Shown here piece by piece: positions 1 through 8,389 of a stretch of 64,000 bases of DNA. The position numbers were made by a program, and so were the translations under genes. Every line of letters begins with the position of its first letter. Position 1 is the first letter of the stretch. Source of the stretch: Paramesorhizobium deserti (GTDB lineage: Bacteria > Pseudomonadota > Alphaproteobacteria > Rhizobiales > Rhizobiaceae); the NCBI RefSeq assembly GCF_001558695.1, contig NZ_LNTU01000003.1, positions 1 to 64,000 of the forward strand. The letters run 5' to 3'. Below the pieces are notes generated by a model, which was not told the DNA's origin, did not search any database, and worked only from the letters and a program-made list of their open reading frames with translations.

Positions 1-1
1 G

Positions 2-787
2 GAAACCGAGCTCGGCACGCTGCGCACCTACACCGAGACCCGCTTCCAGTGGGACACGAACGATGTTGACGGTGCTTACGCCGAAAACGACGACGTGACG
101 TTGAACTTCGCCTATATCGAACTGGGCGGCCTGCGCATCGGTAAGGACGAATCTGCGTTCCGTACCTTCCTCGGCTACGCCGGCAACGTCATCAACGACG
201 ACGTGATCGAGCCTCTGAACTACGACACCACGCTCATCAGCTACACCTTCACCGGCGGCAACGGCATCTCGGCCATCCTGTCGGCCGAACAGGGCGAAGG
301 TGACTACACGATCAACGACTACATTCCGCACATGGTCGGTGGTCTGAAGTGGGCCCAGGGCTGGGGTTCGATCGGCGCGGTCGTCGGTTACGACAGCGTT
401 ATTGAAGAGTACGCGATCAAGGGTCGCGTCGACCTCAACGTCTCCGACGCCTTCTCCGTCTTCGTGATGGGCGCCTGGCAGTCCGATGGCGAAGCCATCA
501 ACTTCCGCGAAAACTTCTACGCTTCGTGGGGTGGCGACTGGGCCGCTTGGGTCGGCGCGAGCTACAAGCTGACCGACAAGGCGACCTTCAACGCCCAGGT
601 CTCCTATGACGACTTCGACCAGCTGGCCGTTGCCGCCAACGTTGCTTACGAAATCGTCCCCGGCTTCACCATCACGCCGGAAGTCCTCTACTACAAGGAT
701 CTGGTCGACGATGTCAGCCCTGCTGGCGTTATCACGCAGTCCGACGACGCATGGGGCGGCATGATCCGCTTCCAGCGCTCGTTCTAA
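2..787 (+). CDS. Omp2b-type porin, C-terminal part (5' end outside window)
   Basis: The reading frame is open from base 2, so the start lies upstream of the window; about 261 residues are visible. This is an outer-membrane general diffusion porin of the rhizobial/Brucella Omp2b family, a trimeric beta-barrel. The visible part alternates short amphipathic strands with Gly/Asp/Asn-rich turns, has repeated 'VGAS', 'AQVSY' and 'AANVAYEI' strands, and ends in the aromatic beta-signal WGGMIRFQRSF, the C-terminal Phe expected for BAM recognition. Codon use is strongly biased to C-ending codons, as in highly expressed genes. A strong hairpin terminator follows 23 bp after the stop. Confidence 0.9.
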   Translation, partial: ETELGTLRTYTETRFQWDTNDVDGAYAENDDVTLNFAYIELGGLRIGKDESAFRTFLGYAGNVINDDVIEPLNYDTTLISYTFTGGNGISAILSAEQGEGDYTINDYIPHMVGGLKWAQGWGSIGAVVGYDSVIEEYAIKGRVDLNVSDAFSVFVMGAWQSDGEAINFRENFYASWGGDWAAWVGASYKLTDKATFNAQVSYDDFDQLAVAANVAYEIVPGFTITPEVLYYKDLVDDVSPAGVITQSDDAWGGMIRFQRSF

Positions 788-810
788 TCCGATCCGGATT
801 GGTTGAATGG

Positions 811-846
811 AACCCGGCAGCTTTGGCTGCCGGGTTTTTCTTTTTT
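811..846 (+). terminator. Rho-independent terminator after the porin
   Basis: Ten-bp stem AACCCGGCAG/CTGCCGGGTT with a CTTTGG loop, followed by a T-rich run (TTTTTCTTTTTT). It lies just after the porin stop codon and fits an intrinsic terminator for a highly expressed gene. Confidence 0.9.
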
Positions 847-1040
847 GAAACGTCTACACATCTATAGAATAAAGAGTGTCGAGCGGCTTCCGCGTCACGG
901 CTCATTGCCTGATCCTCTAAACTTGATCTCAAGGCTTTTTTCAGCAACAGTTCGGCTCTCCTGCTTCGGTAACCCTGTTATTCCGGAACCATGCGGCGGG
1001 AGGCGTTCCCGTACAATGCGTATAACCGCGTGCTGACACC

Positions 1041-1081
1041 GTGGATTCGCAAGCAGGTTGCCTGCCTGTTTATGAATCCAC
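1041..1081. repeat. Imperfect inverted repeat before the BON-domain gene
   Basis: Outer arms GTGGATTC (1041-1048) and GAATCCAC (1074-1081) enclose a second pair, GCAGG and CCTGC. It could form a hairpin in the leader just before the ribosome binding site at about 1093. The rest of the 788-1106 gap holds the porin terminator and no convincing gene. Confidence 0.5.
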
Positions 1082-1106
1082 GATCCGAGAACAGGAGAGG
1101 GCGGCT

Positions 1107-1796
1107 TTGAAAAACTGGTTCTGGCCCGGCGTCACGACAACGGCCTTGCTGACGGTGCTTGCCGTCTGGTTCGGTTCGGGAGCGGTGGAGAGGGACCTCG
1201 CATCCCGAGCCTCCACGGCGCTTGCCGGCGCTTATCCTTGGGCGTCCGTCGATCTCGATGGGCGCGATCTGACATTGAAGGGCGTGGCGCCGGATGAGCG
1301 CTCGCAGGCGGAGGCGGCCAAAATCGCCACGGCGGTGCCCGGCGTGCGCAGCGTCGACAATCAGGCCGTGCTTCCGCCCGTCGCCGCCCCCTTCGTGTTC
1401 CGCGCCGTCAAGACCGATGACGGCGTCACCCTTTCCGGCAATGTTCCTCCCGGCTCCGCTCGTGGCGATATCCTCGGCGTTGCCGAACGCGCCATGCCCG
1501 GCATCCGCATCATCGACGACATGACGATTGCGCGCGGTGCGGCTCCGGGCTTTCCGGCGCTCGCCGGCTTCGCCGTTTCGCAACTGGCCGATCTCTCCCT
1601 CGGCGAGGTGTCGATCAGCGATCTCGACTATACGGTCAACGGCAGGGCGGCCGGCGCCGACGCCTATGAAGTGCTGGTCACCGCCGTTGCGGGTGTCCTG
1701 CCCGGTGAGGGAAAGCTGGTTTCCGCCCGCATCGCGCCGCCGGTTCCCGCACCCGGCGCCGAAGATGTAGAACCCGGTGAAGAAACGCCGGAATAA
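1107..1796 (+). CDS. BON-domain envelope protein, probably periplasmic and inner-membrane anchored
   Basis: About 229 residues from a TTG start preceded 9 bp away by AGGAG. A GTG 66 bp upstream is in frame but sits in an inverted repeat and has no ribosome site. Residues 3-25 form a hydrophobic N-terminal anchor or signal. Residues of about 30-95 fit a BON fold ('YPWASVDLDGRDLTLKG', 'VPGVRSVDNQ'), and a second similar unit follows ('VTLSGNVPPG', 'MPGIRIIDDM'). The arrangement matches the N-terminal half of rhizobial OmpA-type proteins, but the peptidoglycan-binding OmpA domain is missing. BON domains are thought to bind phospholipid surfaces. The Pro/Glu-rich tail looks disordered. Exact role unknown. 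Confidence 0.7.
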   Translation: MKNWFWPGVTTTALLTVLAVWFGSGAVERDLASRASTALAGAYPWASVDLDGRDLTLKGVAPDERSQAEAAKIATAVPGVRSVDNQAVLPPVAAPFVFRAVKTDDGVTLSGNVPPGSARGDILGVAERAMPGIRIIDDMTIARGAAPGFPALAGFAVSQLADLSLGEVSISDLDYTVNGRAAGADAYEVLVTAVAGVLPGEGKLVSARIAPPVPAPGAEDVEPGEETPE

Positions 1797-1894
1797 GTCT
1801 TGCCTCCTGTCCTTGTCCGATTGACTTGGACAGAAAAAGGCGTTCGAATTCATCCAGTATTCTTTGGCTGCCTGGAGAATCGCGAGGACCTCCG

Positions 1895-1993
1895 ATGATG
1901 TATCTGATCAGTACATTCTGGTTCGTTTTGCTTATTGCTTTTGGCGTTGGGCTTTACGTTGGATTGACCACATTGGGAAGAAAACGCCCGTGA
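1895..1993 (+). CDS. Small single-pass membrane protein (32 aa)
   Basis: ATGATG start with a GAGGAC-like ribosome site 8-9 bases before it. The product is one hydrophobic helix (about residues 3-25, 'FWFVLLIAFGVGLYVG') followed by a basic tail ending RKRP, so an N-out/C-in membrane protein is likely. The pattern of hydrophobics and glycines closely resembles the N-terminal anchor of the next protein ('LIAVAFVLGCIIGSLYKR'), so the two may be related or act together. No function is known to me. Confidence 0.5.
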   Translation: MMYLISTFWFVLLIAFGVGLYVGLTTLGRKRP

Positions 1994-2098
1994 AGTGACT
2001 TTCGGATGTAAAGCGTGGATGAAAATCTTAGTATCCGTCCCGTGACTTGATTGCCATTTTTGCCGGATGAAGGCCTGTCGCCTGAAGGAGATGCCCGC

Positions 2099-3385
2099 AT
2101 GCTGCTGCTCATCATTCAATTGGCCATACTGATTGCTGTTGCATTTGTTCTGGGTTGCATCATCGGTTCTTTGTATAAGCGTTTCACTGCATCTGCTGAC
2201 AGCCGCACCTCGGCTGCATCCGCCCTTGCCATTCCTTATTCTCCCCGCGTGGCCGAATCCGAGACGAGTGCGAAGCCGGCGGCGGCGGTGAAGGCGGCCG
2301 CGCCGGCCGCAGCGAAACCCAAGGCGAAGGCCAAGACCCCAACTGCGAAGACCGCAGCCACGAAGACCACCGGCGCCAAGACCGGCAAGGCGGCGGGGAA
2401 GACGGCCGCCGGCAAGGCCAAGGCCCCGGCAGCGAAGGCCAAGGCACCGGCCGCATCCGCGGCAAGCACGTCCGCGGTCAGCGTCTCCGCGAAATCCGCG
2501 GCATCCGCAAAGCCGGCCGCGAAGAAAGCCAAATCACCAACCGCGAAGTCATCAGCCACGAAAGCCAAGCCGGCTGCGAAATCGGCGGCCAAGACCGTTG
2601 CGTCCGTCGCTTCATCAGTCGCCGCGTCCGAAACGCAGCCGAAAGGGCTCAAGGCCGCGCGGCGCGGAAAGCCCGACAATCTGACGCTGATCAACGGCGT
2701 GGGCACGGAACTGGAGAAGGAACTGAACGGCTTCGGCATCTTCCACTTCGACCAGATTGCCGCCTGGACCGCTGCGGAGGCCGCTTGGGTCGACAAGAAG
2801 ATCGGCTTTCCCGGACGGGTCGAGCGGGAAAGCTGGGTGAGCGAGGCGGCAACGCTAGCCGGCGGCGGCAAGACCGATTTCACCAAGCGTGTGGAGGCAG
2901 GAAAAGTCGCGACCAGCCACAAGACGAAAGGCGCGTCCAAAACCGCCGGTGCAAAGACCGCCAATGCAAAGACAGCCGATGTCAAAGCCGAGGCAGTCGC
3001 GGCGCCGGCAAAACGTGCACCTGTGCGCAAGCCTGCATCGACCGCCGCCAAACCCGCCAAGGCAAAAGCCGCTTCGCCGAAACCGGCTGCTGGCGCAAAG
3101 CCGGCCTCGAAAGCCGCTTCTGCCGTAAAGACAGCGGTTGCAAAGGTCGAGGCGGCTGCGGAATCGGTTGTCGCCGCCGCAAAGACGGGCGTCGCCGAAA
3201 AAGCCTCGGCCACGAAGCCGGCCGCAAGGAGGTCCGCAACCGGCAAAAAGCCAGCCTCGAGAGCGGCTTCCGCAGTAAAGGCGGCGGCCGCCAAGGTGGA
3301 GACGGCTGCGGAATCGATCGTCACCGCGAAGCCAGCTGCGAAAAAGCGGGCCACCAGGAAAACGGCGCCCAAATCCAAGGCTTGA
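2099..3385 (+). CDS. Membrane-anchored Lys/Ala/Pro-rich protein with a helix-hairpin-helix-like domain
   Basis: 428 residues. The ATG is chosen because GAAGGAG lies 8 bp upstream. Residues 1-25 form a membrane helix. Residues of about 50-195 and 265-428 are low-complexity Ala/Lys/Pro/Thr repeats resembling histone H1 or bacterial H1-like tails. Between them, about residues 205-265, is a compact domain ('NLTLINGVGTELEKEL...FGIFHFDQIAAWT...GFPGRVERESWV'). The same domain is fused to NuoE and to ribosomal protein L21 in rhizobia and resembles a helix-hairpin-helix nucleic-acid fold. A DNA- or RNA-tethering role at the membrane is possible but is inference. An intrinsic terminator follows. Confidence 0.75.
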   Translation: MLLLIIQLAILIAVAFVLGCIIGSLYKRFTASADSRTSAASALAIPYSPRVAESETSAKPAAAVKAAAPAAAKPKAKAKTPTAKTAATKTTGAKTGKAAGKTAAGKAKAPAAKAKAPAASAASTSAVSVSAKSAASAKPAAKKAKSPTAKSSATKAKPAAKSAAKTVASVASSVAASETQPKGLKAARRGKPDNLTLINGVGTELEKELNGFGIFHFDQIAAWTAAEAAWVDKKIGFPGRVERESWVSEAATLAGGGKTDFTKRVEAGKVATSHKTKGASKTAGAKTANAKTADVKAEAVAAPAKRAPVRKPASTAAKPAKAKAASPKPAAGAKPASKAASAVKTAVAKVEAAAESVVAAAKTGVAEKASATKPAARRSATGKKPASRAASAVKAAAAKVETAAESIVTAKPAAKKRATRKTAPKSKA

Positions 3386-3425
3386 GCCTTTCAGCGGATA
3401 AACCGCTACAGGCGCAAAATGCGCG

Positions 3426-3464
3426 CGGCCCGAAGACCTGTCACCGTTTTCGGGCCGTTTTCTT
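3426..3464 (+). terminator. Intrinsic terminator after the HHH protein gene
   Basis: Stem CGGCCCGAA (3426-3434) with TTCGGGCCG (3449-3457), then TTTTCTT, about 40 bp past the stop codon. Confidence 0.75.
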
Positions 3465-3484
3465 GGGGGGATTTTGGGGGGGCG

Positions 3485-3665
3485 CTGGGGTTTATAGCGT
3501 TCTAGACCGTTATCGCAGCGGCACTGTCGAGGCCTGGATTCCAGTGACAAGCACTGGAATCCAGGCCTCGACAGTGCCGCTGCGATAACGGTCTAGAACG
3601 CTATAAACCCCAGGAGGCCTGGATTCCAGTGACAAGCACTGGAATCCAGGCCTCGACAGTGCCGC
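3485..3665. repeat. Long perfect inverted repeat (62-bp arms) plus a second nested hairpin, repeat family A
   Basis: Arms 3485-3546 and 3552-3613 are perfectly complementary around the 5-base loop ACAAG. Immediately after, 3614-3654 repeats the core hairpin (18-bp arms, same loop), and GACAGTGCCGC (3655-3665) repeats part of the right arm. The core GGATTCCAGTG-ACAAG-CACTGGAATCC recurs in variant form at 19254 and 21754. It lies between two convergent genes and codes for nothing recognisable. Confidence 0.95.
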
Positions 3666-3755
3666 AACCGCTACATGGAAATATGGATGCGCCTCGTCAC
3701 CATCTGAAGAATGAACGACTCTAAAGCAATGGAAAACGGCCGAACGCGCCCCGTT

Positions 3756-5861
3756 TCACCTCCGGCCGTCGACCAGATCCTTCTCGATATCCATCTTGCC
3801 GTAGAGGCGGGCCTTGTAGACCTCGTAATTCTCCATCACGCGCTGCACGTAATTGCGCGTTTCGGTGTAGGGAATGCGTTCGATCCAGTCGACCACCTCG
3901 TCGATCGGCTTGCCGCGCGGATCGCCGTATTTCTCCATCCATTCGCTGGCCCGGCGCGGGCCGGCATTATAGCCGGCGAAGGTCAGGGTGTAGGAGCCGT
4001 CGAAGCGGTCGATCTGCTCGCCGAGGAAATGCGAGCCGAGCGTCGCGTTATAGGCGGCGTCGGTGGTCAGTCGCGGTTTGGAATAACTCACGCCGGCGCG
4101 CTGCGCCACCTCCTTGGCGGTGGTTGGAAGCAGTTGCAGCAGGCCGCGCGCGCCGGCGCTGGAGACGGCCGAGACGTTGAACTCGCTTTCCTGACGGGCG
4201 ATGGCATAGGCGAGAGCCTTGCCCGATCCCTTGATATTGGCGCTTTCGGGAATGGCGCCGACCGGATGCGACAGCGCGCCGACATCGAGCCCGCGCAGCG
4301 CCGCCGTCTTGCCGACCCGCAACGCCAGATAATGATTGCCGTTGCGCTCCGCCATCACCGCCAGCAGCGCCAGTTCACCGGTGCTGTCGATCTCCTGCGC
4401 CAGATCGCGGTAGAGCATCTCCGCCCGTGCGCCATAGCCGATCGCCTCGAGCCGGCGGATTGCCTGCACCGCCTCGCGCTTCTCGAAGCGCTCGCGGTCC
4501 TCCTCGCTCGGCTTGGGATAGGGCACTTCGAGCTGCTTTTCGCCCAGCCTCGCGGCTGCTATCTGTCCGTAGAACGTCGTGCCGTAATGGGCGGCGCGGC
4601 GATAATAGGCCTTGGCGTCGCCGGCAGCACCAGCCTCCGCCGCCCGTCCCATCCAGTAATAGGCGCGCGAAGCCGAGATCGGACGCGAGGAAATCTCGGC
4701 GATGCGCGCGAAATGGCGATGCGCGGTCTTGGCATCCTTCATTGCTCTCAGCGCATACCAGCCGGCATGGAACTCTGCCTCCGCTGCCATTGCGGGCGTC
4801 TCCGCCGCATGAGCTGCGGCGAGGCGATAGGCGATCTCGGGCTTGCCGATATCGAGCAGTTCGCGCGAAAGCACGCGCCGCTCGACCCACCAGGCATCGG
4901 GATCGACCAGGGCTGCTGCATCGCGCGGCGCCTTCAGCATCAGCTCGGCGGCGTCGCTATAGCGTTCCTGGCGGCGCAGATATTGGATTCGTGCAAAGGT
5001 GTAGGCCGGGTTGGAATGCCAGGAGCGATCGACGGCGGCAAGCTTCTTTGCCGCATCGGGCGCTTTCCGCGCGACGGCGGCGAGGGCTGCGTAGAGCGAT
5101 TCCGCATTGGCCAGCTTGGCGACGCGCCCTGCCGATTGGATGCGGTTTGCATAGAACATCCGCAGCATGCGCTGCAGATGATCCTCGCGCGTGAGCACCT
5201 GCCCGAATTCCCGCAGGATGAGCTGTTCATCGCTGGAATCGAGCTTTTCCGTGCGCCAGGTGGAAGCCAGGACCAGCCGCGCCTTCGCGCTGTTTCCCTC
5301 CGAGAGATAGGCGCGGGCAAGAATGATCATGCCCTCGGTGGTCTGCGGTTTGGTGTTGCCGAATGCCTTGATCACCGCCTGCGCCGGCGGATTTTCCCGG
5401 TAGAGCGCCCGTTCCGTATTGCGGCGAAGCGTCGTCATGCCCGGCCAGCCAGGCAGCTCTTCCGCCGCCGCCGCGATATCCGCGCTCGACACGCCGCCCG
5501 TTCCCGAAAGCCCGATTGCCCAGGTGAGGATGTGGCGGTCGAGCGAATGGCGCGGCATGCCGTTGCGGATCGCAATGGCCTTCTGTGAGTCTTTGCCGTA
5601 GAGCGCGTCGAGTCCGGTCTTCAGGCCGCCGGCGATGGCGCCCGGCTGCTGCGGGACAATACCGGATGTGATGACCTGGTCGGGCCTGATCAGCGGGGAG
5701 GGTCTTGCCGCCGTCGGCGCGAATGGGCGCAGAAGAGGGGTCGGCACGTTCTCCGCCGGCACCGGCTGCGCCTGAGCGAGCTCCGGCAGCCCGACGGCCA
5801 TCATGCAGCCGGTGAGGAGGGCGTTACGCCAGATATTTCTTCCAGAAACTGCTGAACGCAT
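3756..5861 (-). CDS. slt: Soluble lytic murein transglycosylase (Slt70-like)
   Basis: Cleaves the MurNAc-GlcNAc bond of peptidoglycan with formation of 1,6-anhydroMurNAc, in the periplasm. About 701 residues. The start at 5861 gives a signal peptide (MRSAVSGRN... cleaved near LAQA-QPVP); an in-frame start 93 bp upstream would bury it. A long helical superhelix (about 100-500) precedes a C-terminal SLT domain with the catalytic Glu in ARQESEF (about residue 558), then GLLQLLPTTA and FAGYNAGPRR. Length and architecture match Slt70-type enzymes. It is convergent with the gene before it, and family A repeats fill the gap. Confidence 0.93.
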   Translation of the reverse strand: MRSAVSGRNIWRNALLTGCMMAVGLPELAQAQPVPAENVPTPLLRPFAPTAARPSPLIRPDQVITSGIVPQQPGAIAGGLKTGLDALYGKDSQKAIAIRNGMPRHSLDRHILTWAIGLSGTGGVSSADIAAAAEELPGWPGMTTLRRNTERALYRENPPAQAVIKAFGNTKPQTTEGMIILARAYLSEGNSAKARLVLASTWRTEKLDSSDEQLILREFGQVLTREDHLQRMLRMFYANRIQSAGRVAKLANAESLYAALAAVARKAPDAAKKLAAVDRSWHSNPAYTFARIQYLRRQERYSDAAELMLKAPRDAAALVDPDAWWVERRVLSRELLDIGKPEIAYRLAAAHAAETPAMAAEAEFHAGWYALRAMKDAKTAHRHFARIAEISSRPISASRAYYWMGRAAEAGAAGDAKAYYRRAAHYGTTFYGQIAAARLGEKQLEVPYPKPSEEDRERFEKREAVQAIRRLEAIGYGARAEMLYRDLAQEIDSTGELALLAVMAERNGNHYLALRVGKTAALRGLDVGALSHPVGAIPESANIKGSGKALAYAIARQESEFNVSAVSSAGARGLLQLLPTTAKEVAQRAGVSYSKPRLTTDAAYNATLGSHFLGEQIDRFDGSYTLTFAGYNAGPRRASEWMEKYGDPRGKPIDEVVDWIERIPYTETRNYVQRVMENYEVYKARLYGKMDIEKDLVDGRR

Positions 5862-6140
5862 GAACAAGACCAGATCAGAATTCGGATATTGACTCAAGAA
5901 CGGCCTTTGCCGGTGACCATTATTTAACCTTGTAGAGCACGACGACACAGGCACAGATCATATCGTCGGTGAGTGAAGGTAATCTTGATAAAAGGTTACC
6001 GAAAGCGCCCATTCCACACCATGTTGAACTTATATCGAATGCACTTGCTCCAGACCTGTGGCAAGACTATGGTGCAACGCCTTGCGGCAGGGCGTTTCCT
6101 GCCGCATTCGTTTTCGCACATATGATCTGGGAGTTCACCA

Positions 6141-7022
6141 ATGTTGAAGGGGTCCATTACGGCACTTGTCACGCCATTCGATCGCAATGGAGCGTTTGAC
6201 GAGAAAGCCTTCCGCGCCTTCGTGAACTGGCAGATCGAGGAAGGCACGCATGGGCTGGTTCCGGTCGGCACCACGGGTGAATCGCCGACGCTCTCTCACG
6301 CCGAGCACAAGCGTGTCGTCGAGGTCTGCGTCGAGGAGGCGAGGGGACGCGTGCCCGTCATCGCCGGCGCGGGCTCCAACAACACGCGGGAATCGATCGA
6401 ACTCGCACAGCATGCCGAAAAGGCCGGTGCCGATGCCGTACTCGTCGTTACGCCCTATTACAACAAGCCCAACCAGCGCGGCCTCTATGAGCATTATTCG
6501 CAGGTCGCCAGGGCGATCTCGTTGCCGGTGATCATCTATAATATTCCGGGCCGCTCGATCATCGACATGACGCCCGAGACGATGGGCGCGCTCGCTCGCG
6601 ACTATAAGAATATCAAGGGCGTCAAGGATGCGACCGGCAAGGTCGAGCGCGCGTCCGAGCAACGCCTCGCCTGCGGCACGGACTTCATCCAGCTCTCCGG
6701 CGAGGATGCGACGGCGCTCGGCTTCAACGCCCATGGCGGCGTTGGCTGCATCTCGGTGACGGCCAATGTCGCCCCGCGCCTGTGCTCGGAGTTCCAGGAG
6801 GCCTGCCTCGCCGGCGATTTCGCCAAGGCGCTTGGGCTGCAGGACCGGCTGATGCCGCTGCACAAGGCACTGTTCATCGAGCCCAATCCGAGCGGCGTGA
6901 AATATGCGCTGACGCATCTGGGCAAGATCGAGAACACGCTGCGCTCGCCGCTGGTGCCGATCGAGGCTGAAACCGCCGAGCGTATCGATCTCGCGATGAA
7001 GCATGCGGGGCTGATCAACTAA
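6141..7022 (+). CDS. dapA: 4-hydroxy-tetrahydrodipicolinate synthase
   Basis: Condenses pyruvate with aspartate semialdehyde, the first committed step of diaminopimelate/lysine synthesis, in the cytoplasm. 293 residues, the usual length for this TIM-barrel family. Visible features are the GTTGESPTL loop (about 43-51), the catalytic Tyr in IIYNIPGR (about 133) and the Schiff-base Lys162 in GVKDATG. A GGGAG ribosome site lies 8 bp before the ATG. Followed by a family C inverted octamer cluster and then smpB, the order seen in Brucella and its relatives. Confidence 0.97.
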   Translation: MLKGSITALVTPFDRNGAFDEKAFRAFVNWQIEEGTHGLVPVGTTGESPTLSHAEHKRVVEVCVEEARGRVPVIAGAGSNNTRESIELAQHAEKAGADAVLVVTPYYNKPNQRGLYEHYSQVARAISLPVIIYNIPGRSIIDMTPETMGALARDYKNIKGVKDATGKVERASEQRLACGTDFIQLSGEDATALGFNAHGGVGCISVTANVAPRLCSEFQEACLAGDFAKALGLQDRLMPLHKALFIEPNPSGVKYALTHLGKIENTLRSPLVPIEAETAERIDLAMKHAGLIN

Positions 7023-7025
7023 CGA

Positions 7026-7126
7026 AATAGGGGAGTAGGGCAGTAAGGGAATAGGTAAGATTCTTTGCCCATTCCGCACTTTCTGCCTACGCCCTTATTC
7101 CCTTACTCCCCTATTCCCCTATACAA
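7026..7126. repeat. Family C inverted octamer cluster between dapA and smpB
   Basis: Left side carries GGGGAGTAGGGCAGTAAGGG-type units, right side the complement (CCCTTATTCCCTTACTCCCC), with a spacer of roughly 40 bases. Resembles the clusters at 7603, 13186, 19340, 26950, 54066 and 55137. Confidence 0.8.
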
Positions 7127-7132
7127 AACCTC

Positions 7133-7609
7133 ATGAACAAGCCGAAAAACGCTCCGGCGCGCAAGGTCGTCGCGGACAACCGCAAGGCGCGCTACAATTT
7201 CGAGATACTCGATACGCTCGAGGCGGGCCTCGTACTTCAGGGTACGGAGGTGAAGTCGCTGCGCTCCAATCAGGCCAACATCGCCGAGAGCTATGCGAGC
7301 TTCGAGAATGGCGAGTTCTGGCTGATCAATTCCTATATTCCGGAATACACGCAAGGAAATCGCTTCAACCACGACCCGCGCCGTCTGCGCAAGCTGCTCG
7401 TCAATCGCCGCGAGATGGCGCGTCTCGCCAATTCGGTCGATCGCGAGGGCATGACGGTCGTGCCGCTCAAGCTTTATTTCAACGAGCGCGGCCGGGCCAA
7501 GCTGGAACTGGCGCTCGCCCGCGGCAAGAAGCTGCATGACAAGCGCGAGACCGAGAAGAAGCGCGACTGGAACCGTGAGAAGTCGCGGTTGCTAAGGGAC
7601 AGGGGGTAG
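7133..7609 (+). CDS. smpB: SsrA-binding protein SmpB
   Basis: Binds tmRNA and delivers it to stalled ribosomes for trans-translation. 158 residues, normal length. The N-terminal [17 protein letters not shown] and GTEVKSLR are family signatures, and the C-terminal basic tail ([13 protein letters not shown]) is the part that enters the mRNA channel. The stop codon lies at the edge of a family C repeat (GGGGGTAGGGG). The tmRNA gene itself is not in this window. Confidence 0.96.
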   Translation: MNKPKNAPARKVVADNRKARYNFEILDTLEAGLVLQGTEVKSLRSNQANIAESYASFENGEFWLINSYIPEYTQGNRFNHDPRRLRKLLVNRREMARLANSVDREGMTVVPLKLYFNERGRAKLELALARGKKLHDKRETEKKRDWNREKSRLLRDRG

Positions 7610-7718
7610 GGGACTAGGGGTGGCCCCCCTCGGAGGAATCAGATTCCAACTCCCTTACTCCCTTACTCCCTTACTCCCTTACTCCCTTACTCCCTTACTC
7701 CCTTACTCCCTTACTCCC
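7603..7718. repeat. Family C element with an 8-copy TTACTCCC tandem array
   Basis: G-rich left part (GGGGACTAGGGGTGG), a centre CCTCGGAGGAATCAGA, then eight perfect TTACTCCC units at 7655-7718. The centre is nearly the same as in the element at 13186 (CCTCGAGGAATCAGGC). The array runs into the uracil-DNA glycosylase gene and provides its last codons and stop. Confidence 0.95.
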
Positions 7719-8359
7719 TCATCCAGAAACGCTCGCGCTGCCCTGAACACGTCGCGGAACATTTCCTCCGTCAGCACGCCTGTATTGGTGTTGTAGCGCG
7801 AGCAGTGATAGCTTGAGAAAATCCGGATATCGTCAATCATGCCGACCCGCCCATGGCCGAAGGGATATTTCGATACCGGCTGGCCGAGGGCACGGATGGT
7901 GGACTGATGCGCGATGGTGCCGAGCGTGACGATGGCGCGTAAGTTTGGAAAGCGCCGGATGACGGGCGTGAGAAACTGCCGGCAATGGTTGATCTCGGCC
8001 CCGGTCGGCTTGTTCTCGGGTGGCACGCAGCGCACCGCATTGACGATCGCCGCGCCGGTGAGTTCAAGACTGTCATCCGGCCGCGCCTCGAATTTTCCGC
8101 GCGCAAAGCCGAAATCGCCCAAGGTGCGGTAGAGGAGATCCCCGGCATAATCGCCGGTGAAGGGGCGTCCCGTGCGGTTCGCCCCGCGCAGCCCCGGTGC
8201 GAGCCCGACGATCAGGAGTTCGACGCTCTCATCGCCTCCGACGGGAAGAAAAGGTGGGACGGGTGCATTATGCCAATGCGGCTCCTTCTCGCGCCATTCT
8301 GCGAGGAAGGCATGGAGGCGGGGGCAGATGGCGCAATCGGGGGAGGGTTCGGAAATCAT
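7703..8359 (-). CDS. Uracil-DNA glycosylase, family 5 (UdgB-like)
   Basis: Removes uracil (and in this family hypoxanthine and other deaminated bases) from DNA. 218 residues. N-terminal Cys residues (PDCAICPRL), Cys in NAVRCVPPEN and Cys in NHCRQF fit the four ligands of the [4Fe-4S] cluster. Motif 1 is GLAPGLRGANRTGRPFTGD, and the C-terminal active-site motif is SYHCSRYNTNTGVLT. The final residues GVRE and the TAA stop are encoded inside the adjacent TTACTCCC array, so the natural C-terminus may have been altered by the repeat. Confidence 0.88.
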   Translation of the reverse strand: MISEPSPDCAICPRLHAFLAEWREKEPHWHNAPVPPFLPVGGDESVELLIVGLAPGLRGANRTGRPFTGDYAGDLLYRTLGDFGFARGKFEARPDDSLELTGAAIVNAVRCVPPENKPTGAEINHCRQFLTPVIRRFPNLRAIVTLGTIAHQSTIRALGQPVSKYPFGHGRVGMIDDIRIFSSYHCSRYNTNTGVLTEEMFRDVFRAARAFLDEGVRE

Positions 8360-8389
8360 GCCCCTTAATGGCGCGGCTTGGCTCGGCGA

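Noticed and set aside
2236-3378. 380-residue Ala-rich frame on the minus strand
   Set aside because: Reverse of the Lys/Ala repeats of the HHH protein; low complexity only.
3711-5588. 625-residue open frame on the plus strand over the lytic transglycosylase gene
   Set aside because: Antisense shadow of slt; no family features.
7655-7718. Possible CRISPR array from regular repeats
   Set aside because: Units are 8 bp and directly tandem with no spacers.
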